This document shows, in pieces, positions 42,056-49,526 of a DNA stretch of 64,000 nucleotides. The position numbers and the translations under genes were made by a program. Below the pieces are notes generated by a model that made no database searches, was not told the DNA's origin, and saw only the letters and a program-made list of their open reading frames with translations. The DNA comes from Actinoplanes couchii. GTDB lineage: Bacteria; Actinomycetota; Actinomycetes; Mycobacteriales; Micromonosporaceae. The number at the start of each line of letters is the position of its first letter. Position 1 is the first letter of the stretch. The stretch spans positions 1-64,000 of the forward strand of contig NZ_BOMG01000060.1 in NCBI RefSeq assembly GCF_016862075.1, given 5' to 3'.

Positions 42056-43525
42056 ATGAGGGTCGGCGTACTGGAGGGCGTGCGGGACAAGCCGCACGCG
42101 ACCTCCCTCCGGGCCGTCTGGCCCGCGATCCTCGGTCTGTCGGTCGTCTTCCTGGTGGAGATGCTCGACAACTCCGTGCTCAACGTGGCCCTGCCGACCA
42201 TCGCGCGGGAGCTGCACGCCTCCACGACGGCCCTGCAGTGGATCACTTCGGGCTATTCGTTGCTGTTCGGCGGCCTGATGGTCGCGTTCGGCGCAATAGC
42301 CGACCGGTACGGCACCCGCAAGATCATGCTGATCGGGCTGACCCTGTTCGCGCTGGCCAACTTCGCGGTGCTGTTCGTCAGCACCCCCGGCCAGCTGATC
42401 GCCGTCCGGGCCGCGATCGGGGTCACCGCCGCGATGACCGCGCCCGGCACCATGGCGCTCTGCTTCCGCCTGTTCGACCAGGAGAACCTGCTGATGCGGG
42501 CCACCTCGCTGATCGCCACCGTCGGGTTGACCGGCATGGCGATCGGCCCGACCGTCGGTGGCCTGGTCCTGCAGATCGCGCCCTGGCAGACCCTGCTCGT
42601 GATGAACGTGCCGATCGCCCTGCTGGCCATCGGCTGCATCCGCTTCGGCATCCCCGCCGACGACCCGGCCAAGCGCAACCGCTCACCGCTGGACCTGCCC
42701 GGTGCCCTGCTCGGCACCGCCACGATCATCCTCGCCCTGTGGACCTCCACCCTCGCCGTCGAGGACGGCTGGGCCAGTGTCACCCCCTGGGCGGCCGGCC
42801 TCGGCGCGGTGCTCGCCGCCGTCGCGTTCGTCGTCCGGGAGCGCCGCACCGCCCACCCGATGTTCGACTTCGCTCTGCTCAAGCGGCCGGCCGTGTCCGC
42901 CAGCCTCGCCTACGAGGCGGCGCTCGGCCTCGGCATGGCCGTCATCGGCTTCACCGTCACCCTGCAACTGCAGCTCGTCTGGGGCTGGTCCCCGGCGCAG
43001 GCCGCCCTCGGCAACCTTCCGCAGGTCGTCGTGTTGCTCGCGGTCGGGCCGTTCGTCGAGAAGTTCGTCGACCGGCTCGGCACCCACCGGGCCGCGATCG
43101 CCGGAGCCACGTCGTTCCTGGCCGGGCTGCTGATCTACGGCCTTCTCGGCCACCTGGGTTATGTGTGGATCGCGGTCGCCCTCGCGCTGACCGCGGCCGG
43201 CATGCGCGTCGTCGCCACCATCGCCGGGGTCACCGTGATGCGCGGTCTGCCCGAGGACCAGACCACCATCGGCGCGGCGATGAGCGACACCAGCCAGGAG
43301 GTCGCCTCCAGCGTCGGCATGGCCGTCACCGGCACGATCGTCGCCGCGGCCCTGGGCGGTTCGCTGATCGCGGTGGGTGCCACCGCAGGAGCCGCGCACA
43401 CCTTCGAGCACGCGGTGACCACGGCGACGCTCGCGCTGACCGCTCTCTGCGCGGCGCTGATCGTGTGGGCCGCCCGCCGAGGATCCCTGGGCCAGACGCC
43501 GGACCCCGTGACAACGGACCAGTGA
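42056..43525 (+). CDS. MFS drug exporter, DHA2 (EmrB/QacA-like) family
   Basis: This 489-residue membrane protein has about 14 hydrophobic segments. The first holds LVEMLDNSVLNVALPTIARELH (motif D1-like), followed by GGLMVAFGAIADRYGTRK (motif A) and LTGMAIGPTVGGLVLQ (motif C of antiporters). These indicate proton-coupled export of a drug or natural product, the likely ligand of the divergent TetR repressor. The ATG has AAGGGGG five nt upstream; a TTG at 42017 would start inside the operators. The gene's 3' end runs straight into a 42-bp repeat array. Confidence 0.92.
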   Translation: MRVGVLEGVRDKPHATSLRAVWPAILGLSVVFLVEMLDNSVLNVALPTIARELHASTTALQWITSGYSLLFGGLMVAFGAIADRYGTRKIMLIGLTLFALANFAVLFVSTPGQLIAVRAAIGVTAAMTAPGTMALCFRLFDQENLLMRATSLIATVGLTGMAIGPTVGGLVLQIAPWQTLLVMNVPIALLAIGCIRFGIPADDPAKRNRSPLDLPGALLGTATIILALWTSTLAVEDGWASVTPWAAGLGAVLAAVAFVVRERRTAHPMFDFALLKRPAVSASLAYEAALGLGMAVIGFTVTLQLQLVWGWSPAQAALGNLPQVVVLLAVGPFVEKFVDRLGTHRAAIAGATSFLAGLLIYGLLGHLGYVWIAVALALTAAGMRVVATIAGVTVMRGLPEDQTTIGAAMSDTSQEVASSVGMAVTGTIVAAALGGSLIAVGATAGAAHTFEHAVTTATLALTALCAALIVWAARRGSLGQTPDPVTTDQ

Positions 43526-43720
43526 CCAGCAGCCCGGGACATCAGATCCAGTGAAATGGGGTCGGTGGCAGCAGCCCGGGACATCAGGTCAGTGGCATGG
43601 GGCCGGCAGCAGCCCAGGGCATGAGGTCCAGTGGCATGGGGTCGGTGGCAGAAAGCCGGGACGTCAGGTTCAGTGCCTTGAAACCTGTGGCAGCAGGCCG
43701 GGGCGTCAGCTCATGGGCAA
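43519..43720. repeat. ~42-bp imperfect tandem array after the MFS gene
   Basis: Four to five copies share the theme CCAGTGGCATGGGGTCGGTG followed by GCAGCAGCCCGGGACATCAG. The first, shortened copy contains the MFS stop codon (CCAGTGACC); copies begin near 43519, 43549, 43590, 43630 and 43672. Lengths vary by a few bases, so it is not held in frame. No gene is supported between 43526 and 43741. Confidence 0.85.
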
Positions 43721-43741
43721 CAGGCAGGTGACATCGAGTCG

Positions 43742-44071
43742 GTGACATCGGATCGGAAGGTATCCCGGCCGGGCCGGAACGAGGCGGCTGCGGGTGATCT
43801 CACAGCCGCCCCGCGGTGTCGGTGCAAGCCTTCAGGGCGGCGGAAGGCGGACGTCGGATTCTTCGGCGCTGATGGATACTTGGCCATTGTGGACCGAGAG
43901 GAGGGCATGGTGATCTGGAGCGGCTGCGACGGCTGCCCCCGGGAATTCGAGGGGAGCCTGGCCATGCGCGGCCGCCCGCTGATCGGCTTCACCGGTCGAT
44001 GGACTGCCACCGGCAGCCACCCGCTGACCGCGATCGTCGTCCCTGCACAACAGGAGGCCGAAGGCCTGTGA
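43742..44071 (+). CDS. Small protein coupled to the type II thioesterase
   Basis: This 109-residue open frame overlaps the thioesterase start by 4 bp (GTGA). The C-terminal half has a compact, protein-like sequence (GADGYLAIVDREEGMVIWSG, CPREFEGSLAM, LIGFTGRWTATGSH). The N-terminal 40 residues are Arg/Lys-rich, directly abut the repeat array and may not be translated. An internal GTG at 43910, five nt after AGGAGG, would give a shorter protein of about 53 residues. I do not recognise the family. Confidence 0.5.
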   Translation: MTSDRKVSRPGRNEAAAGDLTAAPRCRCKPSGRRKADVGFFGADGYLAIVDREEGMVIWSGCDGCPREFEGSLAMRGRPLIGFTGRWTATGSHPLTAIVVPAQQEAEGL

Positions 44072-44814
44072 CTGAGAAACTGTGGTTCCGCCGGTTCTCG
44101 CTGGAGGGGCCCGTCGGGCGCCGGCTCGTGTGCTTTCCGCACGCCGGCGGGGCGGCCACCTACTTCGCTCCCGTCGCCCGCGCGCTCGTCCCGGACATCG
44201 ACGTGCTCGCCGTACAGTACCCGGGCCGCCAGGACCGCTGGGGTGAGCCGTGCATCGACGACATCGGCACGCTGGCCGACCGGATACACGCCATGATGAC
44301 CGCCTGGGGCCCGCAGCCGCTGACCCTTTTCGGTCACAGTATGGGCGCCATTCTGGCCTACGAGGTGGCCCGCCGGCTCCGCGCCGAGCACCCGGACCAG
44401 CAGTTGCACGTCTTCGCGTCCGGCCGCCGTGCCCCGCACCGGCTGCGCTCGGAGACCGTGCACACCCGCGACGACGCCGGGATCATCGCCGAGATGCGGG
44501 CCCTCGGCGGCACCGACGCGGCCCTGCTGTCCAACCCCGAGGTCCTTGCGATGATCCTGCCCGCGCTGCGCAGTGACTATCAAGCCATCGAGACATATCG
44601 CTGGGTGCCGGGTGGGCCGCCGCCGTGCCCGATCACCGTGCTCACCGGTGACCGCGACCCGCGCACCACCATTGAGGAGGCCCGCGACTGGGAGCGCCAC
44701 TCCCGCGAGCCGTTCGACGTCCGCATCTTCCCGGGCGGCCACTTCTACCTGGCCGAGCAGGCGCCGGCCGTGCTCCAGGTGATCAAAACCCACTTCACTT
44801 CGGCCGTACGATGA
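44068..44814 (+). CDS. Type II (editing) thioesterase
   Basis: This 248-residue alpha/beta hydrolase is of the GrsT/TEII family, which frees misprimed carrier proteins of polyketide or nonribosomal peptide synthases. It has LVCFPHAGGAATYFAPVARAL with the oxyanion region, YPGRQDRWGEP, the nucleophile elbow GHSMGA (Ser91), TGDRDPRT and GGHFYLAEQ with the catalytic Asp and His. The GTG start overlaps the upstream small gene and has CAGGAGG 10 nt before it. No synthase or carrier protein gene is present in this window, so it acts in trans or is a leftover of a cluster. Confidence 0.9.
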   Translation: MTEKLWFRRFSLEGPVGRRLVCFPHAGGAATYFAPVARALVPDIDVLAVQYPGRQDRWGEPCIDDIGTLADRIHAMMTAWGPQPLTLFGHSMGAILAYEVARRLRAEHPDQQLHVFASGRRAPHRLRSETVHTRDDAGIIAEMRALGGTDAALLSNPEVLAMILPALRSDYQAIETYRWVPGGPPPCPITVLTGDRDPRTTIEEARDWERHSREPFDVRIFPGGHFYLAEQAPAVLQVIKTHFTSAVR

Positions 44815-44838
44815 ACGATCCGCTGCCGGGGGAGTGAC

Positions 44839-44928
44839 GCGACCGGGCCGCCGGCAGCGACCGGGCCGCTGCCAGTGGCCGGGCCGCTGCCAGTGGCCGG
44901 GCCGCCGGCAGTGGCCGGGCCGTCAGCG
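44839..44928. repeat. 18-bp tandem array, 5 copies
   Basis: Units GCGACCGGGCCGCCGGCA, GCGACCGGGCCGCTGCCA, GTGGCCGGGCCGCTGCCA, GTGGCCGGGCCGCCGGCA and GTGGCCGGGCCGTCAGCG follow each other immediately after the thioesterase gene. The gap 44815-45331 has no supported gene and contains this array and the next one. Confidence 0.92.
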
Positions 44929-45070
44929 ACGACCCCGCTTGCTCAGGAGAGTGGCGCCTTCATCCGGCCGCTGACCTTCTGATCACCTAAGCACTGCGGG
45001 CGGCGGCGCCCTGGTTGGGGGTGGAGCCGGGCTGACGGGAGGACGGCCCTCGTGGCGGTTGGGGGCCGCC

Positions 45071-45284
45071 TTGGTGCAGGACGGTGAGGGCGGTAGGTGC
45101 GACGCCTTGGTGCAGGACGGTGGGGCGGTAGGTGCGACGCCTCGGTGCGGGACGGTGGGGGCGGTAGGTGCGACGCCTTGGTGCGGGACGGTGGGGCGGT
45201 AGGTGCGACGCCTTGGTGCAGGACGGTGGGGGCGGTAGGTGCGACGCCTCGGTGCAGGGTGGTGGGGCGGCGTGTGGCTGCTTC
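45071..45284. repeat. 35/36-bp alternating tandem array, 6 copies
   Basis: Units begin at 45071, 45107, 45142, 45178, 45213 and 45249, each starting TTGGTGC or TCGGTGC and ending GGTAGGTGCGACGCC. Lengths alternate 36, 35, 36, 35, 36 because of one extra G, so no reading frame is conserved and the array is non-coding. The last unit decays into the leader of the YciI-like pseudogene. Confidence 0.93.
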
Positions 45285-45331
45285 GGACGTACCACGGCGG
45301 AGGGTTGATCGTGGGGTGCCAAGCTGTTGGC

Positions 45332-45877
45332 ATGGAGTTTTTGTGTTATCACCGCGACCGGCCCGGGTCGCTGGGGCTGCGGCACGAACTGCTTGAGGAA
45401 CACTGGTCGTACATGGATCGGTTTGCCGCTGAAATGATCGCCCGCGGTCCTACTTTTGATGGTGAACGGCTTACCGGCAGCCTGCACATCGTGGACCTGC
45501 CTGATTCGGCCGCGGCTCGCGCGTTTGCCTTCGACGAGCCTGGTTATCAGGCCGGCGCCTACCGTGACGTGCTGATCCGGCGGTAGCGCAACCTGCTGGG
45601 CCGCACCATGTGGGAGTTCCCTAGCGGGCGCGCTGACGGCGGCCACTATCTGGTGCTGGGTCTCGGGATTGCCGGCACCTCGGCTGACCTCACTCCTCCC
45701 GAGAACCGGGACGAACTGATCGCTTTCGGTCCGCTGCTGTCCGATGACGGCACGAAGTGGCTGGGCACGGCTCTGCTGGTTCGTGCTCCCGGATCGGAGG
45801 CCGCCCGCGACCTGTTGACCCGGGATAGTTACGCCGACATCGAGGTGCACGAATGGCGGTTCGGTGGCCGTCGATAG
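45332..45877 (+). pseudogene. Two-domain YciI-like gene split by an in-frame TAG
   Basis: A single frame runs from ATG 45332 to the stop at 45877 but is interrupted by TAG at 45584-45586. The first part (84 residues: EFLCYHRDRPGSLGLRHELL, EEHWSYMDRFAAEMIARGPT, GSLHIVDLPDSAAARAFAF, ending YRDVLIRR) is a YCII domain. After the TAG the frame continues RNLLGRTMWEFPSG with a second, similar half ending DIEVHEWRFGG. In intact relatives a Trp is expected at the junction, so TGG to TAG is the simplest explanation. The second half could restart at ATG 45608. Translation of the first half alone remains possible. Confidence 0.8.
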
Positions 45878-45879
45878 GG

Positions 45880-47727
45880 TCAGGTCGCTGGGTGGCTGGT
45901 GAAGGCGGCCCGCCCGCTGGTCCGGCTGCGCAGGACGTTGTCGAAGTCGAGCAGGGCGGCCATCGGGACAACTGCGGTGACCTGCCGTTCGGACAGGGCG
46001 GTCACCTCGCCGCCGCGTTCGGCCAGGTCGACGACGATCCCGCCGATTTCTTCGGCTGGCGCGATCACGGTGATCTCCAGAGCCGAAGCAGCCGAAGGGG
46101 TCGTGACAGCCGAAGCAGCCGAAGCAGCCGAAGCAGCCGAGGGAGTCGTGACAGCTGAAGCAGCCGAAGCAGCCGAAGCAGCCGAGGGAGTCGTGACAGC
46201 TGAAGCAACCGAAGCAGCCGAGGGAGTTGTGGCAGTCGACGCAGTCGAGGGAGCCGAAGGAGTCGAGGCAGCCAGGGCAGTCGAGGCAGTGAAAGCGGTC
46301 GAGGCAGTGGAAGCCCCCCGGTGGTGGTGATCGCGGCCCTGTTCACCGAGGCGAGCCGAGGGGGTCGAGGCAGTGGAAGGAGTTGGGGGAGCCGGCGGAT
46401 TCGGGGGAGTCGGGGGAGCTGACGGAGCTGGGGGTATCACCCGGAGCCGGCCTGTCCACGCGCGCAGTCCGCCGACGGCTGCGCGGACCTGCCACGGATC
46501 GATTCCGGACAGTACCGACCAGCCGGTTGCCGGGTCGACACCGCCGGTCAGGTCCGGATCGTCGGCCAGCAGCGTGGCGAGTGCCGCTGCGAGCCGAGCC
46601 TCGTCGGCGTCGTCACGGGCCTCGAACGGGATACGCACAGTCACCGGCCGTCCGGATCGAGGCGTCTCCCGCACCCCGGCCAGGCCGACGACGTCACCCG
46701 CCTCCGCCCGGTTCAGCTCGGCGTATCCGCGCGGCCCCAACCGCAGGACCGGCCCGGCCAGGGTGCCCTGCTCCACACGTACCCAAGTGACATCGTCCTT
46801 GACCTTGAAAACCGTCGTCGCGAGAGCCGCCTCCGGATCGCCGGCCGGCGGCGGCAGGAACTCGACCACGGCGTCCAGCAGCGCGCCGACGCCCTGTCCG
46901 GGCCAGGTCGAGCCACCGACCCCCTGTCCGGGCCAGGCCGAGCCACCGACCCCCTGTCCGGGCCGGGGCGAGCCACCGACCCTCCGCCCGGGCCGGGGCG
47001 AGCCACCGACCCCCTGTCCGGGCCAGGTCGAGCCACCGAGCACCACAACTCCCGCGCAGGTAAGCGTGACCTCGCGCAACGCCGCCCGTAGCGTCTTCTC
47101 GGTGACGTCGCCGAACTCCTCCAGCGCCCCGAGGTGGATCTCGGCGACCTGCTCCTCCAGCAGCCGTCGCGCGGCCAGCGACTCGGGGTCGTCGGCGGTG
47201 TCGTCCCGCACCACCCCGCCGTCCCAGCTGTGCCGCCGCATGGTGACCAGATCGACGAGCCCCACCAGATGCCCGTCCCGCAGGACCGGCCGTTGCACGA
47301 CGAGAGGTGCCACCCCGAGCCGTTCCCGGATACCGTCGGTGACCGCGCCGAGGTCCGTCCCGCCCCGCCCGATCCCGTCGACGAAGACCAGGCAAGGCAT
47401 TGCCGCGGTACGCCAGAGCAACTCCTCGTGACACGTCACCGACTCCCGCCCGAGCACGAGAACAGCCCCGTCGACGACCCGCAGAGCGCGTTCGGTGCCC
47501 CCGGGTGACCGCAGATCGACATCGACGCGCACAAGATCGATCCGTTCCCCGGCATGTTCGAAACTGACGGCCGCGCCGAAGTGGGTGATGCCCGGATCCT
47601 CGTCGGCCGGCTCACCCGGAAAGGGCTCCCCGGAACACTCCCGCACCGGCTGCAGAGTCCCGTTCACCCGGAGGATCCGGTCCACGACGGCAGTCTCACC
47701 GGCGCTGAGAATCCCGAGACACCGCAT
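45880..47727 (-). CDS. Degenerate EF-G/TetM-like translation-factor paralogue with repeat insertions
   Basis: This 615-residue protein follows elongation factor G but has lost its GTPase signatures: the P-loop reads GILSAGETAVVDRIL where AHVDHGKTT is expected, the DTPGH position reads VDVDLRSPG, and the NKxD position is VDGIGRGG. Still recognisable are GITHFGAAVSFEHAGERIDL, ERALRVVDGAVLVL, the G5-like VVVLGGST with GALLDAVVEFLPPP, a domain II-like region, a weak domain III and a clear domain V (EITVIAPAEEIGGIVVDL, MAALLDFDNVLRSRTSGRA). Domain IV is absent, its place taken by a Ser/Ala/Thr-rich tract. The ATG at 47727 has AAGGGGG upstream. Confidence 0.8.
   Translation of the reverse strand: MRCLGILSAGETAVVDRILRVNGTLQPVRECSGEPFPGEPADEDPGITHFGAAVSFEHAGERIDLVRVDVDLRSPGGTERALRVVDGAVLVLGRESVTCHEELLWRTAAMPCLVFVDGIGRGGTDLGAVTDGIRERLGVAPLVVQRPVLRDGHLVGLVDLVTMRRHSWDGGVVRDDTADDPESLAARRLLEEQVAEIHLGALEEFGDVTEKTLRAALREVTLTCAGVVVLGGSTWPGQGVGGSPRPGRRVGGSPRPGQGVGGSAWPGQGVGGSTWPGQGVGALLDAVVEFLPPPAGDPEAALATTVFKVKDDVTWVRVEQGTLAGPVLRLGPRGYAELNRAEAGDVVGLAGVRETPRSGRPVTVRIPFEARDDADEARLAAALATLLADDPDLTGGVDPATGWSVLSGIDPWQVRAAVGGLRAWTGRLRVIPPAPSAPPTPPNPPAPPTPSTASTPSARLGEQGRDHHHRGASTASTAFTASTALAASTPSAPSTASTATTPSAASVASAVTTPSAASAASAASAVTTPSAASAASAASAVTTPSAASALEITVIAPAEEIGGIVVDLAERGGEVTALSERQVTAVVPMAALLDFDNVLRSRTSGRAAFTSHPAT
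46084..46314 (-). repeat. Ser/Ala/Thr-rich in-frame tract with 45-bp higher-order repeat
   Basis: The tract encodes about 77 residues of S, A, T and P, just before the domain V part of the EF-G-like protein. Its last third is built of 15-residue units ASAVTTPSAASAASA repeated about three times; the rest is shorter ASTAST and ATTPS variants. On the plus strand the 15-bp-scale theme is GAAGCAGCC. Confidence 0.92.
46888..47037 (-). repeat. 30-bp in-frame array, 5 copies, in the G5 loop of the EF-G-like gene
   Basis: Five 10-codon units encode GGSTWPGQGV, GGSPRPGRRV, GGSPRPGQGV, GGSAWPGQGV and GGSTWPGQGV. The unit itself matches the native EF-G stretch that joins the G5 strand (GSA...) to the GVxxLLDAVVxxLP helix, so the array is a repeated duplication of that loop. 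Confidence 0.95.
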
Positions 47728-47969
47728 GCCGCCCCCTTGATCGACTCCGGCGAGCCTAGCCCCGGTCAGGAACCGGTGGCCCCGGTGTCGTAGGTCCGGT
47801 GTGTCCCGGCCCGTGCGCGGTCGCCGACCCGGTCCGGGACACCGGCGTGGTGGCGGAGGCCGGCCCGTGGGTTCCGGGAGATTCTGTGACGGCCCCGTGA
47901 AGGAACCGGCCACCGTCGACCGTCGCCGATAGGATCCGGCTCTCTGTCGATGTGTCTCGGGGGCCCTTC

Positions 47970-49484
47970 TTGAAACGTACGCTGCTGCTTCTGCTCGTTC
48001 TCCTGCTCGGGGGCGGCTGGCTGATCGCCGGGGCCGGGGACGGGCTGCGCCGGGAGCACGTGGTGGCCGCCGGGGTGCCGTTGGAGGAGGTGCATCCGGC
48101 CGGGGACGGGAAACGGCCCGGTGTGGTGGTCGCGCACGGGTTCTCCGGGTCGGCGAGGCTGATGGAGCCGTTCGGGGACACCCTCGCCGCCCGCGGGTAC
48201 GTGGTGGTGCTGCTCGACTTCGCCGGGCACGGCGCCAACACCGGCGGGCTGCCGGATCAGGCTGCCGGCACCGACAAGTCCACCCGGGTCCTGCAGGCGA
48301 ATCTGGACGCGGCAGTCGCCCACCTGCGGTCGCTGACCGATGTGGATCCGGCCCGGATCGCGCTGGTCGGCCATTCGATGGGCGCGGGCGCGGTGACCCG
48401 GTACGCCGCCGCCCACCCGGACGTCGCGGCGACCGTGGCGATCTCCCTGCCCGGCGTGGAGGCGGCCTCCCCGCAGGGCCCGGCCAACCTGTTGACCCTG
48501 GTCGGCGGCCTGGAGTTCCCCGGTTTCCACTACTCCGCCGAGACCGTGGCGGCGCAGCGTCCCGACCGTATGGTCCGCACGATCACCGGTGTCGAGCACA
48601 TCACCGTCCTGTACGCGCCGGAGACCCATCGCGCGATGCTGGCCTGGCTGGACTCCACGTTCGGCGGGCCACTGACCTACGCCGACGTCCCGTTCCCGGC
48701 CCGGCGGCTGCTCGGTGCGGGCCTGCTGGTGCTGGCGTTCCTGATCGGACTCCATCCACTGGTGACGCTGCTGGCCGGTGGCCCGCGCACCACCGGGAAG
48801 CCGAAGCTGTGGCCGGGCCTGCCTCGTCTGGGCCTGACGGTGCTGGTCACCGCGGGGGCCGCGGCGGTCGGCGCGGTTGCCGCCCGGTTCCTCCCGACGA
48901 CCCAGATGCCCATCGCGATCGCCGGCTACGTCACCGGATATGCGACGGTCACCGGAGCCTTATTGCTGGGGTACGCCTACCGCATCGCGCCTCCGGGAAA
49001 GCCGAGGAATCCGGGACAGCCGGGAGAGCCGGGGAATCCGGGACAGCCAGGGAAGCCGGAGAAACCGGGGAAGTCCGGCCGGCTGCTCCTGACCGTGCCC
49101 TACGCGATCGTCGCCATCGCCGTACCGGTGCATCTGGGGTTGACCCATGCCATCCCCGTCGGCGACCGCTGGTGGCTGCTTCTGATCATGTGGGCCGCGT
49201 TCTTCCTGTTCGCCTGGGCGGCCGAGCTGGTGTCCGGCGGCTCCCCGGTGCTCCTGCTGGCGATCTCCGCGGTCTTCGTGATCGTGCTGGCCGCCGCCGC
49301 GGTGGCCGGGCTGACCCACAGTTTTGTGGTGCTGGCCCTGTTCCCGCTGATCGGCCTGTTCCTGTGGCAGGCGGTGTGGAGCGCGATCCTGCACCGCCAC
49401 GGCGCGGCGACCTGGGTGACCGCCCTGACCGGCTCGATCGTCCTGACCTGGCCCTTGGCGATCACCCTGCCCCTGATCGGCTAG
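47970..49484 (+). CDS. Membrane-anchored alpha/beta hydrolase with multi-span C-terminal domain
   Basis: This 504-residue protein starts with a hydrophobic anchor (LKRTLLLLLVLLLGGGWLI). Residues 45-235 are an alpha/beta hydrolase (VVVAHGFSGSARLMEPFGDTL, LLDFAGHGAN, nucleophile elbow GHSMGAG, VEHITVLY near the His). Residues 250-500 contain about nine hydrophobic segments interrupted by a collagen-like Gly-Pro-rich loop. The reaction and substrate are unknown; the topology puts the hydrolase outside the membrane. I chose TTG 47970 because GGGGG lies 9 nt upstream and the signal anchor then starts properly; GTG 47952 is the alternative. Confidence 0.78.
   Translation: MKRTLLLLLVLLLGGGWLIAGAGDGLRREHVVAAGVPLEEVHPAGDGKRPGVVVAHGFSGSARLMEPFGDTLAARGYVVVLLDFAGHGANTGGLPDQAAGTDKSTRVLQANLDAAVAHLRSLTDVDPARIALVGHSMGAGAVTRYAAAHPDVAATVAISLPGVEAASPQGPANLLTLVGGLEFPGFHYSAETVAAQRPDRMVRTITGVEHITVLYAPETHRAMLAWLDSTFGGPLTYADVPFPARRLLGAGLLVLAFLIGLHPLVTLLAGGPRTTGKPKLWPGLPRLGLTVLVTAGAAAVGAVAARFLPTTQMPIAIAGYVTGYATVTGALLLGYAYRIAPPGKPRNPGQPGEPGNPGQPGKPEKPGKSGRLLLTVPYAIVAIAVPVHLGLTHAIPVGDRWWLLLIMWAAFFLFAWAAELVSGGSPVLLLAISAVFVIVLAAAAVAGLTHSFVVLALFPLIGLFLWQAVWSAILHRHGAATWVTALTGSIVLTWPLAITLPLIG
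49008..49061 (+). repeat. 27-bp in-frame duplication, collagen-like loop
   Basis: Two 9-codon units (NPGQPGEPG, NPGQPGKPE) are flanked by further P-G-K and K-P-G triplets from about 48992 to 49079. The run forms a proline/glycine-rich loop between two membrane segments of the alpha/beta hydrolase. Confidence 0.85.
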
Positions 49485-49526
49485 GGGGTTCTGTTATCCG
49501 GCCCGAGGCCGAACAAAAAACCCTAG
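49481..49526. terminator. Bidirectional terminator containing both stop codons
   Basis: CTAGGG (49481-49486) pairs with CCCTAG (49521-49526), GTT/AAC stretches pair inside, and CGGC with GCCG close the stem near 49499-49511. The TAG stops of the two convergent genes are in the outermost base pairs. An A6 run (T6 on the other strand) flanks the inner stem. Confidence 0.65.

Noticed and set aside
45071..45284. CRISPR array
   Set aside because: The units are contiguous, with no unique spacers between repeats, and no cas genes are nearby.
44983..45333. A 116-codon Pro/Arg-rich protein encoded by the 35/36-bp array
   Set aside because: Alternating unit lengths shift the reading frame from unit to unit, so no consistent peptide is encoded and there is no selection for a frame.
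45584..45586. Pyrrolysine or other recoding at the in-frame TAG
   Set aside because: Nothing in the window suggests amber recoding, and the expected residue is an ordinary Trp one base change away.
47728..47969. A small gene between the EF-G-like gene and the alpha/beta hydrolase
   Set aside because: The gap has hairpin-forming CCGGTGT/CACCGG sequence and a possible TAGGAT -10 element but no frame with start, ribosome binding site and plausible composition.
49008..49061. A true collagen-like domain
   Set aside because: The Gly-Pro-rich stretch is only about 25 residues, sits between two membrane segments and matches the regional repeat-expansion pattern.
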